Origin: Corynebacterium sp. NML130628
GTDB taxonomy: Bacteria; Actinomycetota; Actinomycetes; Mycobacteriales; Mycobacteriaceae
NCBI RefSeq assembly: GCF_001875665.1
Contig: NZ_MLAL01000028.1
Coordinates: forward strand, 1-64,000
Direction: 5' to 3'
Length of the DNA: 64,000 bases
This document shows positions 8,325 through 17,345 of the stretch, one piece after another; the stretch's first letter is position 1, and each line of letters starts with the position of its first letter. Below the pieces are notes generated by a model. The model was not told where the DNA came from. It did no database searches and saw only the letters and a list, made by a program, of their open reading frames with translations. The position numbers were made by a program, and so were the translations under genes.

Positions 8325-8362
8325 CCCCGCCACCTAGCGTTTTTGTCTGGTGGCGGGGTTTT
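8325..8362 (+). terminator. Intrinsic terminator of the defence operon
   Basis: A perfect 10-bp stem, CCCCGCCACC (8325-8334) with GGTGGCGGGG (8349-8358), is followed by TTTT. It lies about 150 bp after the membrane-protein stop and closes the rightward mod-res-TIR-HIT-membrane operon. From 8174 to 8324 no other feature is seen. Confidence 0.85.
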
Positions 8363-8382
8363 GGCTTAGCACAAAGCAGTGG

Positions 8383-8541
8383 CTATTGCCCGTTTTCCTT
8401 CACTGCGCTCCTTTTGACCAGATCTACAATCCACTGGAAATCATCACTCGAATCAATCTCATCGGCGTCGACTTTTACAAACGCCAGCGGGCGGGCCGAG
8501 GCCGGTCGGCGATTACGCATCTCATCCTTGGTTTCCGACAT
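8383..8541 (-). CDS. Small hypothetical protein, 52 aa
   Basis: The peptide starts MSETKDEMRNRRPAS and has an acidic/hydrophobic C-terminal half (AFVKVDADEI...FQWIVDLV). GGGGAG lies about 9 nt upstream of the ATG at 8541. It has no membrane segment and no recognised domain. It faces the defence-operon terminator tail to tail. It could be a real small protein or chance coding; the ribosome-binding site is the main support. Confidence 0.4.
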   Translation of the reverse strand: MSETKDEMRNRRPASARPLAFVKVDADEIDSSDDFQWIVDLVKRSAVKENGQ

Positions 8542-8629
8542 CGCGAACATCTCCCCTACACAAAATAGACAGCTCGGTACAGAACGAGTCGAGTGTAGCA
8601 CTCCAGCAATGTCAGAGAGCGCTGACGCG

Positions 8630-8863
8630 TTAAAACTCTGGTGAAATCACGATCCAAGCCACGACATACAGAATGAACAAAGGCACAAACGCCGTAACGA
8701 GCCCGATGAGCACGACGCCGATGCGAACAAGTGCAGGATCGAGGCCAGCATACTCCGCGATGCCACCACAGACCCCGGCGATGTATTTGTCCACCATGGA
8801 GCGCTGCAGTCGCTTTGGCCCAGGATTTGGCTGGTACTGGGGTTGGTTCGTTGAAAAGGACAT
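8630..8863 (-). CDS. PspC-domain membrane protein
   Basis: This 77-residue protein has the PspC signature: RSMVDKYIAGVCGGIAEYAG followed by a hydrophobic helix LVRIGVVLIGLVTAFVPLFI and WIVISPEF. PspC-domain proteins sit in the inner membrane, in some bacteria linked to phage-shock or envelope-stress responses; small actinobacterial versions are mostly uncharacterised. AAGGAGAG lies 10 nt upstream of the start. The MarR gene lies 21 bp upstream in the same direction, so cotranscription is likely. Confidence 0.88.
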   Translation of the reverse strand: MSFSTNQPQYQPNPGPKRLQRSMVDKYIAGVCGGIAEYAGLDPALVRIGVVLIGLVTAFVPLFILYVVAWIVISPEF

Positions 8864-8884
8864 AGTGGCTCGCTCTCCTTCTGG

Positions 8885-9358
8885 TTATCTATGGAGTTGG
8901 GAGTTGGTTTGAGCGCCAAGGATCCCTTGGAAGAACTTGGTCAGCGTCGGAATATCGTCGGGGTCAAGGTGATCAAAGACGAGGCGTCGAACGCTTTCAA
9001 CGTGACCTGGGGCTGCCGCCCGCAAACGATGCAGGCCGTCGTCAGTCAAGGTGACGAGAACGCCCCGGGCATCACCAGGGCATTTCTGCTTTACCACCAA
9101 CCCGCGTCTCTCCATGCGGGTGACCTGGTGCGAAGTGCGGGAACGGTCCCACTCCAGAACCCAGCACAGGTCACGCAACCGCATGGTGTGCTCTTCGGCT
9201 TCAGACAGACTGACAAGCACCGAGAACTCCGGCGAAGAAAGATCGGAATCTGCCTGGAGGGTGTCGTCGAGAGCGCGGGAAACCTTCCGCGAAGTGGCAA
9301 GCATGAGCCGCCACAGGTCCTGTTCGGCGTCGCTCAGCCAGTGTGGTGCGTCAGACAT
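8885..9358 (-). CDS. MarR-family transcriptional regulator
   Basis: This 157-residue winged-helix regulator has the MarR core LRDLCWVLEWDRSRTSHQV followed by the wing MERRGLVVKQKCPGDARG. MarR proteins are dimeric repressors that often sense small ligands. The start at 9358 (MSDAPHWLSDAEQ) is favoured over an upstream TTG because TACAGT lies 7 nt before it, a leaderless arrangement. The adjacent pspC gene is a possible target, but no operator was identified. Confidence 0.88.
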   Translation of the reverse strand: MSDAPHWLSDAEQDLWRLMLATSRKVSRALDDTLQADSDLSSPEFSVLVSLSEAEEHTMRLRDLCWVLEWDRSRTSHQVTRMERRGLVVKQKCPGDARGVLVTLTDDGLHRLRAAAPGHVESVRRLVFDHLDPDDIPTLTKFFQGILGAQTNSQLHR

Positions 9359-9365
9359 ATCTCTC

Positions 9366-9371
9366 ACTGTA
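9366..9371 (-). promoter_or_regulatory. -10 box TACAGT for leaderless marR
   Basis: On the minus strand TACAGT is followed by the 7-nt spacer GAGAGAT and the ATG at 9358. It fits TANNNT and the window-wide leaderless pattern. Confidence 0.45.
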
Positions 9372-9412
9372 GTAGAAATCTCAGTGCTCCCCAATCATGT
9401 TTATAGGATCCA

Positions 9413-12049
9413 TCAATTAGTCTTCAGCTGCTCAATTTCGTAGCGGTTGTCGCTGGACACACCGTCGTAACGGTTGGGATAGCAGGTCAGCACAATGACC
9501 TGAGCATGCTTGCCCACCCTATTAAACAGTGCGTTCATCAATTGTAGGCGGTGCGGGTCTGTTGCTCCGAGGGCGTCGTCAATGACCACAGGAACCGGGG
9601 AGGTGCCATCGCGGGCGACAAGCTCTGCTATCGCGAAGCGGGTCAGCAGTGCCAATTGCTCTTGCGCACCACCGGATAGTTCTTCGATCGGTAGTGACAC
9701 ACCCGCGACGTTTCGTCGAGTGATTTGGAGCTGGTCATCCAGCTCAAATTCAACGTCTCGGCCGAACAACGCGCCCGCATACACTTCGAGCGCCGCAGCG
9801 AACGGAGCAGCATAGCGCGCATTCGCTTCTTCCCGGTAGCGCTGCAGTGTGTCGTATAAGAGTCTGGTTGCATCGGCGCGACGCTTCGTGCGGTGGTATT
9901 CAGATTCGGCAGCATCGAGGGTGGCTTCAGCGCGGTCGACCTTTTCTGCGATGCCGGAGGCCATCTCAAAATAGCTTTTCAGCTCTGCGATGCGCTTGTC
10001 GGCCGCTGTGTAGCGTGCCTGCAGGTTCACTAAACGGGATTGAGCACTCTCGAGTAGTGCCTGTGCCATATCAACATTCGCGTCCTGTGCCGCCGCCGTC
10101 ACTTCATCCAGCTTGGTGCGCGCGGCGCTCAGGCCTTCTGCAGCGGTTTTCTGAGCCTGATCCAGCTCTTCGGATGTGATGTGTTCCTGCTCGGCGCGCA
10201 GCTCTTCATCTGCGTTATGCACAGCTTCGTCGTGCGCCGAGAGCTTCGTCTCCAGTACCAGCAGCGCTTGTTGCGCTTTGCGGTCTTGGTGAGGCTCCAA
10301 CGTGGCGGCAGCTACCTCTGCGTCATGTTGTGCCGTCTGTAAGGCTGCTTCGGCCGCTTCGAACTCACGCTCTGCCGCGTCCCGTTCCAACACGGTGGGG
10401 TCTTCACCCAGCGTCTTAGCGTGTTCCGCGCGCAATTTCTCTAGTCGCACGTGGCGCTCCTGGAGCGCAGAGAGTTCCCTGCCTGCGAGAATATCTTCTC
10501 GACGCCGCTTCGCGTCCTCCACGCCTTGGGCAAAAGCTCGGTGCTCGTCGCGCTTCGCACGCACTTCTGCAACGTCTTCACAACCGAGCTCCGCGAGCAC
10601 CTCTTCAAGTGCACGCTCTGCTGCCTCCACCGCACCGTGTTCACCCACACTGTTGGCACCCGCGCTGTACGTGAGATGGAATTCGCCGAATTGGAGGGTG
10701 GTGGCGTCGAAAAGCTCGATGGTGCGCTCCCCATCAACGTGCGTGGGGGCGTCATCGTGGACGAACGTGGCGTCTTCGGCATGCACGGTCAGCTTTGCGG
10801 TCGCTGCGGCGCGGATGGTGCGTTGGATTTTCACCTCGCTTGCAGCTTCCTCAGCGCGAGTCACGTCCGCGTCGGTGATAGGTCGGACGGGGGATTCGGA
10901 GACGAGCTTTTGGTATTCAGTCTGTGCGGCCTCGATCTGGTCAAGCACTGCTTGCAATTCTGAAAGCTCTTGCTGGCACAGTGCATACTCTCGCACGGCA
11001 CGGGTACGACGTGCGGTCTCACGCGCTTTTGCCAGCTCGATTTGGTGCCGCTTGAGTGCATCGGTGAGTGAGGCGATGGTTGCTGCTTCCTCATCGTTGG
11101 CTTGCTGTGCGAGAGCTCTCTCCTTCTCAAGCGCGGCGTGTTGCTCACGTAGCTGTGCAAGGCGCTGCTCAAGTTTTTTCCTATTCTCTACGTCTTGTGC
11201 AGCGCGTTGTGCTGTAAGTTCCGCGTATTTCACGGCTTCTTGCGCAGCCTGACGCTGAGCGACGACCTCTTCGGCATGTTTTGCGTCGACTTGTCGGGCT
11301 TGGAGGTCCCGCTGCGCTTGAGGCAGCTCATCCTGAATCTGCTGCATCTGTTGCTGTAGTCGCTCTACTTCTACGACTTCATCATCAAACTTTCGTTTCT
11401 GATTCACCAGTTCTTCATGCTGCTGGCGTGCGCCTTCGACCGCTTTCTGAAGCTTGTCGTATTCGCCACGTGGGCGGCCCGTGGGTGTAAAGAACGCTGC
11501 GTATTCGTCGCTGACGCGCTGCATGAGCGCGGTGTCATCGTAAGCAGCTTCCTCTGCAGTGAGTCCGGCATCCCCGTCAAGGGTCCGAACAACGCTTGGG
11601 ATACCAGCTGCGCTGATTCCCGCCGCGAACTGCCCCTGACGCAGGAAGAGTGTCGAGGCGAGCTCCCGGTCAAGGTTTTCCGCGAGGATCCGTGCAAGCT
11701 CGTCGTCAGCTTCACGCCCGGTGTACTGGCGCAACTGCGGGCTGGTGATGTTGAGCTCCGAGTACTTCCCTTTACCCCACTGTTTCGCAATGGTGAAGTT
11801 GTAATCGCCGACCGTCGCTTCAAGTCTCACCGCCGGCGAAACGTCCCTCCCGATCGGGGTGAGCACGCCTATCTTCTTACCTCCGGCAGTGTGGCGCTCG
11901 TTCAGCACTGTCGTCAACGCGTCGAGGATGGTAGATTTGCCTGCCTCGTTGTTGCCATGGATGACGATCACACCTGTATCTGGCAGGTTTCGGAGCTCTA
12001 GTCGCTGAATACCACGGAAGTTTTCAATGGTGATCGAATGGATGCGCAT
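9413..12049 (-). CDS. Rad50/SbcC-like (YhaN-type) ATPase
   Basis: This 878-residue SMC-type protein has the N-terminal MRIHSITIENFRGI strand and Walker A GNNEAGKST (32-40). A long coiled coil rich in Glu, Gln and Ala follows, then signature motif LSGGAQEQLALL and Walker B VPVVIDDALG near the C-terminus. It partners a Mre11-like nuclease in DNA end processing. No CxxC zinc hook is present in the coiled coil, and the protein is shorter than E. coli SbcC, which puts it nearer YhaN/AAA-23 ATPases. The start follows the nuclease stop directly (TAAATG), so the two are coupled. Confidence 0.88.
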   Translation of the reverse strand: MRIHSITIENFRGIQRLELRNLPDTGVIVIHGNNEAGKSTILDALTTVLNERHTAGGKKIGVLTPIGRDVSPAVRLEATVGDYNFTIAKQWGKGKYSELNITSPQLRQYTGREADDELARILAENLDRELASTLFLRQGQFAAGISAAGIPSVVRTLDGDAGLTAEEAAYDDTALMQRVSDEYAAFFTPTGRPRGEYDKLQKAVEGARQQHEELVNQKRKFDDEVVEVERLQQQMQQIQDELPQAQRDLQARQVDAKHAEEVVAQRQAAQEAVKYAELTAQRAAQDVENRKKLEQRLAQLREQHAALEKERALAQQANDEEAATIASLTDALKRHQIELAKARETARRTRAVREYALCQQELSELQAVLDQIEAAQTEYQKLVSESPVRPITDADVTRAEEAASEVKIQRTIRAAATAKLTVHAEDATFVHDDAPTHVDGERTIELFDATTLQFGEFHLTYSAGANSVGEHGAVEAAERALEEVLAELGCEDVAEVRAKRDEHRAFAQGVEDAKRRREDILAGRELSALQERHVRLEKLRAEHAKTLGEDPTVLERDAAEREFEAAEAALQTAQHDAEVAAATLEPHQDRKAQQALLVLETKLSAHDEAVHNADEELRAEQEHITSEELDQAQKTAAEGLSAARTKLDEVTAAAQDANVDMAQALLESAQSRLVNLQARYTAADKRIAELKSYFEMASGIAEKVDRAEATLDAAESEYHRTKRRADATRLLYDTLQRYREEANARYAAPFAAALEVYAGALFGRDVEFELDDQLQITRRNVAGVSLPIEELSGGAQEQLALLTRFAIAELVARDGTSPVPVVIDDALGATDPHRLQLMNALFNRVGKHAQVIVLTCYPNRYDGVSSDNRYEIEQLKTN

Positions 12050-13255
12050 TTAGTTCACTTCCTTGGAAAATCGGAACAGAAGGTTCACTGCGTCACGCGC
12101 TGTCGCGGAGCCTGTGGCATCATCTTGCGCGGTTGCCTGGGAAATCAGGTCCCGCATCGCCTCGGCCGCGTAACCGCTCAGCGGAAGGTTTTCGAGCTCT
12201 TCATCGCTGGGCGCTAAATGCAGACTCATGAGGCGTTCACGCTCGTACAACGCGGCGAACACCGGCTCAAGCCGCCCGATTGCCTGCTCAAAGGTCGCCA
12301 TCGCCGCAAGGCCGAGCGTGCCACGCACCGAGTACTTCACCACGGTGCGGTCCTTATGCTCGTAGCGTTCAAGCTGATCCACAATCTTTTCGACGTCCCC
12401 TTCGTCACTGACCTCCCAGTCCAGTGCCTCAAACGTCCACGCTCCTGTTTCAACTGACTCGACGTTCACAGTGCAGTCTTCCGCGGAAGACTTTGTAATC
12501 TCAACGACGAGTGCGTTGCCGGAGTCAACCTCGCCACCACCGGCTGGGCCACCTACCGCGAAGTCGTGGAAATCAGTGGTTTCTGGGCTGCCCGAGAACC
12601 ACACGCGCCCGCTCGTGCCGAGTGACTGCGTGGAGTGCGTATCCCCTAAAGCGACGTAATCGATCACCCCAGAGTCCAGCTTTTCCTCCAGCAAATCCAG
12701 ATCGATGAGCGCTTCGGACTGCTCTTTTCCGTAGCCGTCGACTTGGCCGTGCCCGACGAGGACGCGAATCGTATCCGTTGGCTCTAAGTCACGTACGGCA
12801 CGGGCACAGAGATCCTCGGAGGCATACCGAGCTTTCAGCGGTGCGCCGACGAGCTCGACACCGGGCGCCACCTCCACGGGGTCGAAGGAGTCCAGCACCT
12901 GAACGTTCTCCAAGTCCTCAGTCGCGTTGAAGATCGAGTCAGCCACCAACGGGTCGTGGTTACCCGGGAGTAGAAATACGGGCACAGGGAGACACTTCAG
13001 CGCCTCGAGCGCCCTGCCCAACGTCGACTGTTCCAGCGCGTTGTGTTCAAAGACGTCGCCGGCGATCACGATGCAGGAGGCGTCGTGCTCCGTGGCGGCC
13101 TGCCCAAGACGTTCGACTGCGCGCAAGCGGGTGTCGTCAAACCTCGATTGGGCCTCGGCGCGCAGAAACTTCCGAGTCATGCCAAGCTGCAGGTCAGAAG
13201 AGTGGATAAATCGAAAAGTGTTCACACACTCACTTCTACCAAACGTCCCGGACAT
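12050..13255 (-). CDS. Mre11/SbcD-like DNA repair exonuclease (metallophosphoesterase)
   Basis: This 401-residue calcineurin-like phosphoesterase has the metal-site motifs in order: SSDLQLG, IAGDVFEHN, LLPGNHDP, VGHGQVDG and ALGDTHST. It should act with the downstream Rad50-like ATPase in processing DNA ends. The first motif has DLQ where most family members have DxH, so one metal ligand is changed. The ATG at 13255 overlaps the stop of the upstream gene (TAATG) and has GAGGA before it. A GTG at 13225 is an alternative start that would remove ten poorly conserved residues. Confidence 0.88.
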   Translation of the reverse strand: MSGTFGRSECVNTFRFIHSSDLQLGMTRKFLRAEAQSRFDDTRLRAVERLGQAATEHDASCIVIAGDVFEHNALEQSTLGRALEALKCLPVPVFLLPGNHDPLVADSIFNATEDLENVQVLDSFDPVEVAPGVELVGAPLKARYASEDLCARAVRDLEPTDTIRVLVGHGQVDGYGKEQSEALIDLDLLEEKLDSGVIDYVALGDTHSTQSLGTSGRVWFSGSPETTDFHDFAVGGPAGGGEVDSGNALVVEITKSSAEDCTVNVESVETGAWTFEALDWEVSDEGDVEKIVDQLERYEHKDRTVVKYSVRGTLGLAAMATFEQAIGRLEPVFAALYERERLMSLHLAPSDEELENLPLSGYAAEAMRDLISQATAQDDATGSATARDAVNLLFRFSKEVN

Positions 13256-14118
13256 TAGTCCTCAGTTTCAGTCAAGGCATAGAACAAATCTTCGATATCA
13301 GAGACCGCGCGAAGCTGATCAATATTCGTAAACGAGATCGTCTGCATGGCTTTATGCAGCATCGTAATGTCGGAATCTTCAATCATCGGGGCAACTTGAG
13401 GCGTGGGTAAATCTGGTAGCGTGCCGCCCTCCCAAAAATCAGGCTCTGGACGTGGCCCCGGTGAAGTAACCTCGCCTGGCGCATCTGGCTGCGCCGCCTC
13501 GTGCTGCACGGTCGGTGGTGCCATGCCGGTCAAGCGCGCAATCGAGCTGTCCCGGAGCTGCAGAATGAACTCGTGGTGCTCACTCATGCGCTGTGCGGCC
13601 TGATACCCCACGGCCACTATGTGTTTGCAGGCCACGACGGGGTCAGGGCAGCTACAGTACAGCCGAAACTCTTCGGGCCCGTTGGCGATCAGCGTGTCTA
13701 GCGCCTCATCGGTGTACACACCGTTGCGTGCCTTCATCAGCGCGGCTGAATCATGGGCAATCTCGGCAAGCAGCCCGCCTATGTCAGCAGCAGTGCGTCG
13801 TGGCAGCTCGATCACAGTGTGGAACGGCTCGATTTGTGAACCCGTTACAACCGCGTCGATCCCACTCAGCCGCGGATAAAGCTCAGCGACGTGACCGCCG
13901 TTGGCGTACGCAATACCGCGCTTGATACGTCCAGCATCGCTGTAGCGTACTACTGCTTCCCAGATTCTGCGGCCTGCTGCATTCCATGTCGCAGGCACGT
14001 CGCCATAACGAGAGCGGGTCGCTTTTGCTTGTTCCGCCTGCTTCTGTTCTGGTGAGCGCCGCCGTGCTCCAAAGTTGGCATAGATGACGTTATCTTCATG
14101 TGGCCGCTGTGTGCTCAT
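13255..14118 (-). CDS. SWIM zinc-finger protein
   Basis: This 287-residue protein has a SWIM motif CSCPDPVVACKHIVAV (C-x-C-x6-C-x-H) at about residues 164-179, preceded by a region starting TWNAAGRRIWEAVVRYSDAGRI. SWIM fingers bind DNA or proteins and often accompany SNF2 helicases. The start at 14118 overlaps the helicase stop as ATGA, so the two are coupled. A proline-rich segment follows around 200-245. A role as accessory subunit of the helicase is inference from context; mycobacteria have a similar helicase-SWIM neighbourhood as far as I recall. Confidence 0.85.
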   Translation of the reverse strand: MSTQRPHEDNVIYANFGARRRSPEQKQAEQAKATRSRYGDVPATWNAAGRRIWEAVVRYSDAGRIKRGIAYANGGHVAELYPRLSGIDAVVTGSQIEPFHTVIELPRRTAADIGGLLAEIAHDSAALMKARNGVYTDEALDTLIANGPEEFRLYCSCPDPVVACKHIVAVGYQAAQRMSEHHEFILQLRDSSIARLTGMAPPTVQHEAAQPDAPGEVTSPGPRPEPDFWEGGTLPDLPTPQVAPMIEDSDITMLHKAMQTISFTNIDQLRAVSDIEDLFYALTETED

Positions 14119-17100
14119 AGGTTGCGCTCGCCTCCGTTGCCTCGGTAGCTCATCAGTTGAGCAAGATCGTCCGCGTCGAGTTCGGTGATCCAACCTTCGC
14201 CTTCACCGATCACGGCGCCCGCGAGGTGCATCTTGCCGTCCAAGATGTCCTGGATTGACTCCTCCATGGTCCCGCGCGTAATCATCTTGTACACGGTGAC
14301 ATCTTTCTTCTGACCAATGCGGAACGCGCGGTCGGTCGCCTGGTTTTCCACGGCAGGGTTCCACCAGCGGTCGAGATGGATCACCATCGACGCGGCGGTG
14401 AGGTTCAGCCCGGTGCCGCCGGCTTTAAGGCTCAGCAACATCGCTCGTGGTCCGTTCGGCTCCTGGAAATGCGCAACCATTGCGTCGCGCGCGCTCTTTC
14501 CTACCCCACCGTGGAGGAACGGGATGATCTCACCGAGGTAGTCGCTCAGGTATGGCCGCAGAATGTCGCCAAAGGCCTTGTACTGCGTGAAGATGAGTAC
14601 TCGTTGATCACTGCGCACTGCCTCGTCAAGCAGTTCCACGAGGCGCGCGATTTTGCCAGACCTATGGTGGCCGTCGGCAAGCACTGGTGAGCCATCGCCC
14701 AAGAAGTGTGCCGGGTGGTTGCAGATCTGTTTGATGCGGGTAATTGTCGCCAGCACCAGGCCTTTACGCGCCATCCCCTTGCGTTCCTGCAGTTCGCGTT
14801 GCATGCGGTCGACGAGTGCTGTGTAGAGCGCCGCTTGCTCAGCGGTCATGTCGACTGTCAGTACATGTTCAGCCTTCTCCGGCAGATCATCGATAATCGC
14901 GGTATCCGTCTTCAACCTGCGCAGGATGAACGGTGCAGTAAGGCGCTGCAGCCGCTCTCCCATCTCATCGGCAAGGCCCTCGTCCCGGCGCGACTCAATT
15001 GCTCGAGCGAAGTGGTTGCGGAAGAAGGATTGCGAGCCAAGGATGCCTGGATTCACGAAGTCGAGGAGGCTTCGTAGCTCGGAGAGCTTGTTTTCGATCG
15101 GGGTGCCTGTCAGCGCGATACGGTGGCGAGCTGGCAGTGCTCGCACGCTTTTCGACGCCCTCGTCCCCGCATTCTTAATCGCCTGCGCTTCATCGAGCAC
15201 CACATGATCCCAATCGATCAGGGACAAATCGATGACGTCGCGCGACGCAATCCCGTAGGAAGTGATGGTGATGTCATGTTTCTTGATGGCATCCCGGAGT
15301 TCCTCGGCCTTGTATCGGGCGCTGCCGTGGTGAACATATACGGAGAGGTGCGGGACGAACTTCGCCGCCTCACGGGCCCAGTTGCCCACCACCGAGGTCG
15401 GTGCCACGACAAGCGTTGGGCCAGTGCGCTGACCGCGTTTCTCTTCGACGGCAAGCAGCGTGAGCAGCTGGAGCGTCTTGCCGAGTCCCATATCATCGGC
15501 GAGCACTGCCCCCAGGTGGTTGCGCGACATGTAATACAGCCAGTCCACGCCACGGCGTTGGTACTCGCGTAGCTCGGCGTGCACGGTCGTTGGGATGTCG
15601 ACGCGCTCCGGCGCAGGTCGGTCCATCCCACCAACCAGGGACGTAAACCACCGGGAACCGGTGAATTCGAGCGGCGATTCCGGCTCGCCTTCCAGCGCGA
15701 GTTGGCGAAGTTCCGCGGCGGTGACTGCGCCGTGGTCTTCTGATGCTTCGAGCTTTTGGTACTCCTCCTCAAGCTGATCTGCGCGAGCTGCCAGGGCCTC
15801 GGCGTCGTCCGCTCCGGCATCTGCTGCGAGCTGTGCCGTCATCCGAGCCTCTTCAGCTTCGCGCTTTGCCCGCGCGACTGCGCTCCCGTGGAGTTTTTCC
15901 ATGTAGCGCTTCGTACGCTCAAGGTGGCGCGTATCGGCAAGCACCCACTCACCGCGCAGTTTGATAAGACCGGACTTGGACTCGACGAGTCGTTGCATCT
16001 CATCGTCGGTCAGCTCAGTACCACCAATGCTCACGCGCCAGTCGTAATTGATCAGCTGGCCGAATCCCAGCCGGGTCACCGCAGTTGCGTCGTACGGGTT
16101 CTTCGCCTCCGAAAGGTGCAGCTTCGACGTTGTCTCCGCTGTGGTCCACGCACGTGGCAGCATCACCGCGTAGTTCGCCAGTCGTAGCTTGCTCACTTCA
16201 GTCTCCACGAACTGCACAATTTCTTCCGCGGACAGGTACACGTCCCAGTCCCCGTCGAGCGCGGAGCCCGGCGTCGTCGCCGCACGCCGGTGCGTTGATG
16301 GATCAATCAGGTCTGAGACCTTGATCGCGTCACGAAGCACGGAGTGCAACTGCTGCACCGTATAAGCGTCGTACTCCGACAGCCGGATAGGTCGGGGCGA
16401 GTCGTCCCCGGAGCGCACGTTCACCCGAATCGGCCACTGTGTGAGTGCCTCGTCGACCTCCTCATCTGGGTCTGCGGGCTGTTCCACGATAAACACGAGC
16501 TGGAAGTTCGTAGCTGTAATCGACCCGTTCCATTGGCTCATCTGGCGTGCGAACGCACTCGAGCCTCGCCGCAACGGCGTCCCATTGAGCAACGACTGCA
16601 CAAAGTCGTGCCACGGGAAAGGACGCTCGCCCCGCAGCATCGAGGAGCTGCGTAACCGGGCAGAAGCAATCCAGTGCACGAACGTGCGCGAGCAGTCCTC
16701 GTCAAGCCTCCTGTTATTTTCCGTCAGCACGCCAGGCGCGGCCGCGATCATGTCCGCGAGCCAGCCGCGCTCCTCAACACCGGTGCCCAACTGCCACTGC
16801 GCGTACCACTGAAAGTCCTGGGAGGGCACGTGAATGGAAACTCTCCCCGCCCGAACGAATCTCTCCAGGCCAAGGAACATCTGAATCAGCCATAGAAGGT
16901 CCGCCGCTATCGACGCCTGCTGCTGCGCGGTGAGGCCCTCCGGTGCCTCGGCCTCGGGACTCATGAGAAAGGCCATTGCCCGGAGAAACTGCACGGCCTC
17001 ATCAGGCGCGAAAGCCGCCGTCGGCACCCGGAGACGCAAAAGTTTGCCTTTGGGCGTGCGCAACAAAACCTTGCCGCGGTGTCGAAACTTCACCCCATCT

Positions 17101-17240
17101 AGCAGCGTATGGACCGGTTCAGGGAAGGTCCCCTTCGGCACGTCATCAAGAGTAATGATCTTGTGGCCCGCCACCTGCTCGACCCAGACCTGCAAGCCAG
17201 AATCTGGCAGCCACAGTCCGTGAAGAAGGAATCTTGGCAT
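14115..17240 (-). CDS. SNF2-family DNA helicase/translocase (HelZ-like)
   Basis: This 1041-residue protein has a long N-terminal region and a SNF2 ATPase core: Walker A DDMGLGKTLQL (about residue 580), motif II DEAQAIKN (about 681), LTGTPIEN, and C-terminal motifs FTQYKAFG and DRWWNPAVENQATDRAFRIG. SNF2 proteins move along double-stranded DNA without unwinding it. The ATG at 17240 was chosen over the in-frame GTG at 17246; AAGGG lies just upstream. It heads an operon of four overlapping or abutting genes: helicase, SWIM protein, Mre11-like and Rad50-like. The shared operon points to DNA repair, possibly also to defence. Confidence 0.9.
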   Translation of the reverse strand: MPRFLLHGLWLPDSGLQVWVEQVAGHKIITLDDVPKGTFPEPVHTLLDGVKFRHRGKVLLRTPKGKLLRLRVPTAAFAPDEAVQFLRAMAFLMSPEAEAPEGLTAQQQASIAADLLWLIQMFLGLERFVRAGRVSIHVPSQDFQWYAQWQLGTGVEERGWLADMIAAAPGVLTENNRRLDEDCSRTFVHWIASARLRSSSMLRGERPFPWHDFVQSLLNGTPLRRGSSAFARQMSQWNGSITATNFQLVFIVEQPADPDEEVDEALTQWPIRVNVRSGDDSPRPIRLSEYDAYTVQQLHSVLRDAIKVSDLIDPSTHRRAATTPGSALDGDWDVYLSAEEIVQFVETEVSKLRLANYAVMLPRAWTTAETTSKLHLSEAKNPYDATAVTRLGFGQLINYDWRVSIGGTELTDDEMQRLVESKSGLIKLRGEWVLADTRHLERTKRYMEKLHGSAVARAKREAEEARMTAQLAADAGADDAEALAARADQLEEEYQKLEASEDHGAVTAAELRQLALEGEPESPLEFTGSRWFTSLVGGMDRPAPERVDIPTTVHAELREYQRRGVDWLYYMSRNHLGAVLADDMGLGKTLQLLTLLAVEEKRGQRTGPTLVVAPTSVVGNWAREAAKFVPHLSVYVHHGSARYKAEELRDAIKKHDITITSYGIASRDVIDLSLIDWDHVVLDEAQAIKNAGTRASKSVRALPARHRIALTGTPIENKLSELRSLLDFVNPGILGSQSFFRNHFARAIESRRDEGLADEMGERLQRLTAPFILRRLKTDTAIIDDLPEKAEHVLTVDMTAEQAALYTALVDRMQRELQERKGMARKGLVLATITRIKQICNHPAHFLGDGSPVLADGHHRSGKIARLVELLDEAVRSDQRVLIFTQYKAFGDILRPYLSDYLGEIIPFLHGGVGKSARDAMVAHFQEPNGPRAMLLSLKAGGTGLNLTAASMVIHLDRWWNPAVENQATDRAFRIGQKKDVTVYKMITRGTMEESIQDILDGKMHLAGAVIGEGEGWITELDADDLAQLMSYRGNGGERNL

Positions 17241-17345
17241 GCCCACCCTTATACCATCCTTGAATTGGCTACATCGGCTACGGTTTTAACGGTAATCTTT
17301 AAAACTCTACTCGCTTATCTTTTCTATTGCTTTAGGGAGGCAAAC

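Noticed and set aside
10302..11252. Plus-strand reading frame of 316 codons, very Ser/Ala-rich
   Set aside because: It is the reverse complement of the coiled-coil region of the Rad50-like ATPase, and the repetitive composition follows from that.
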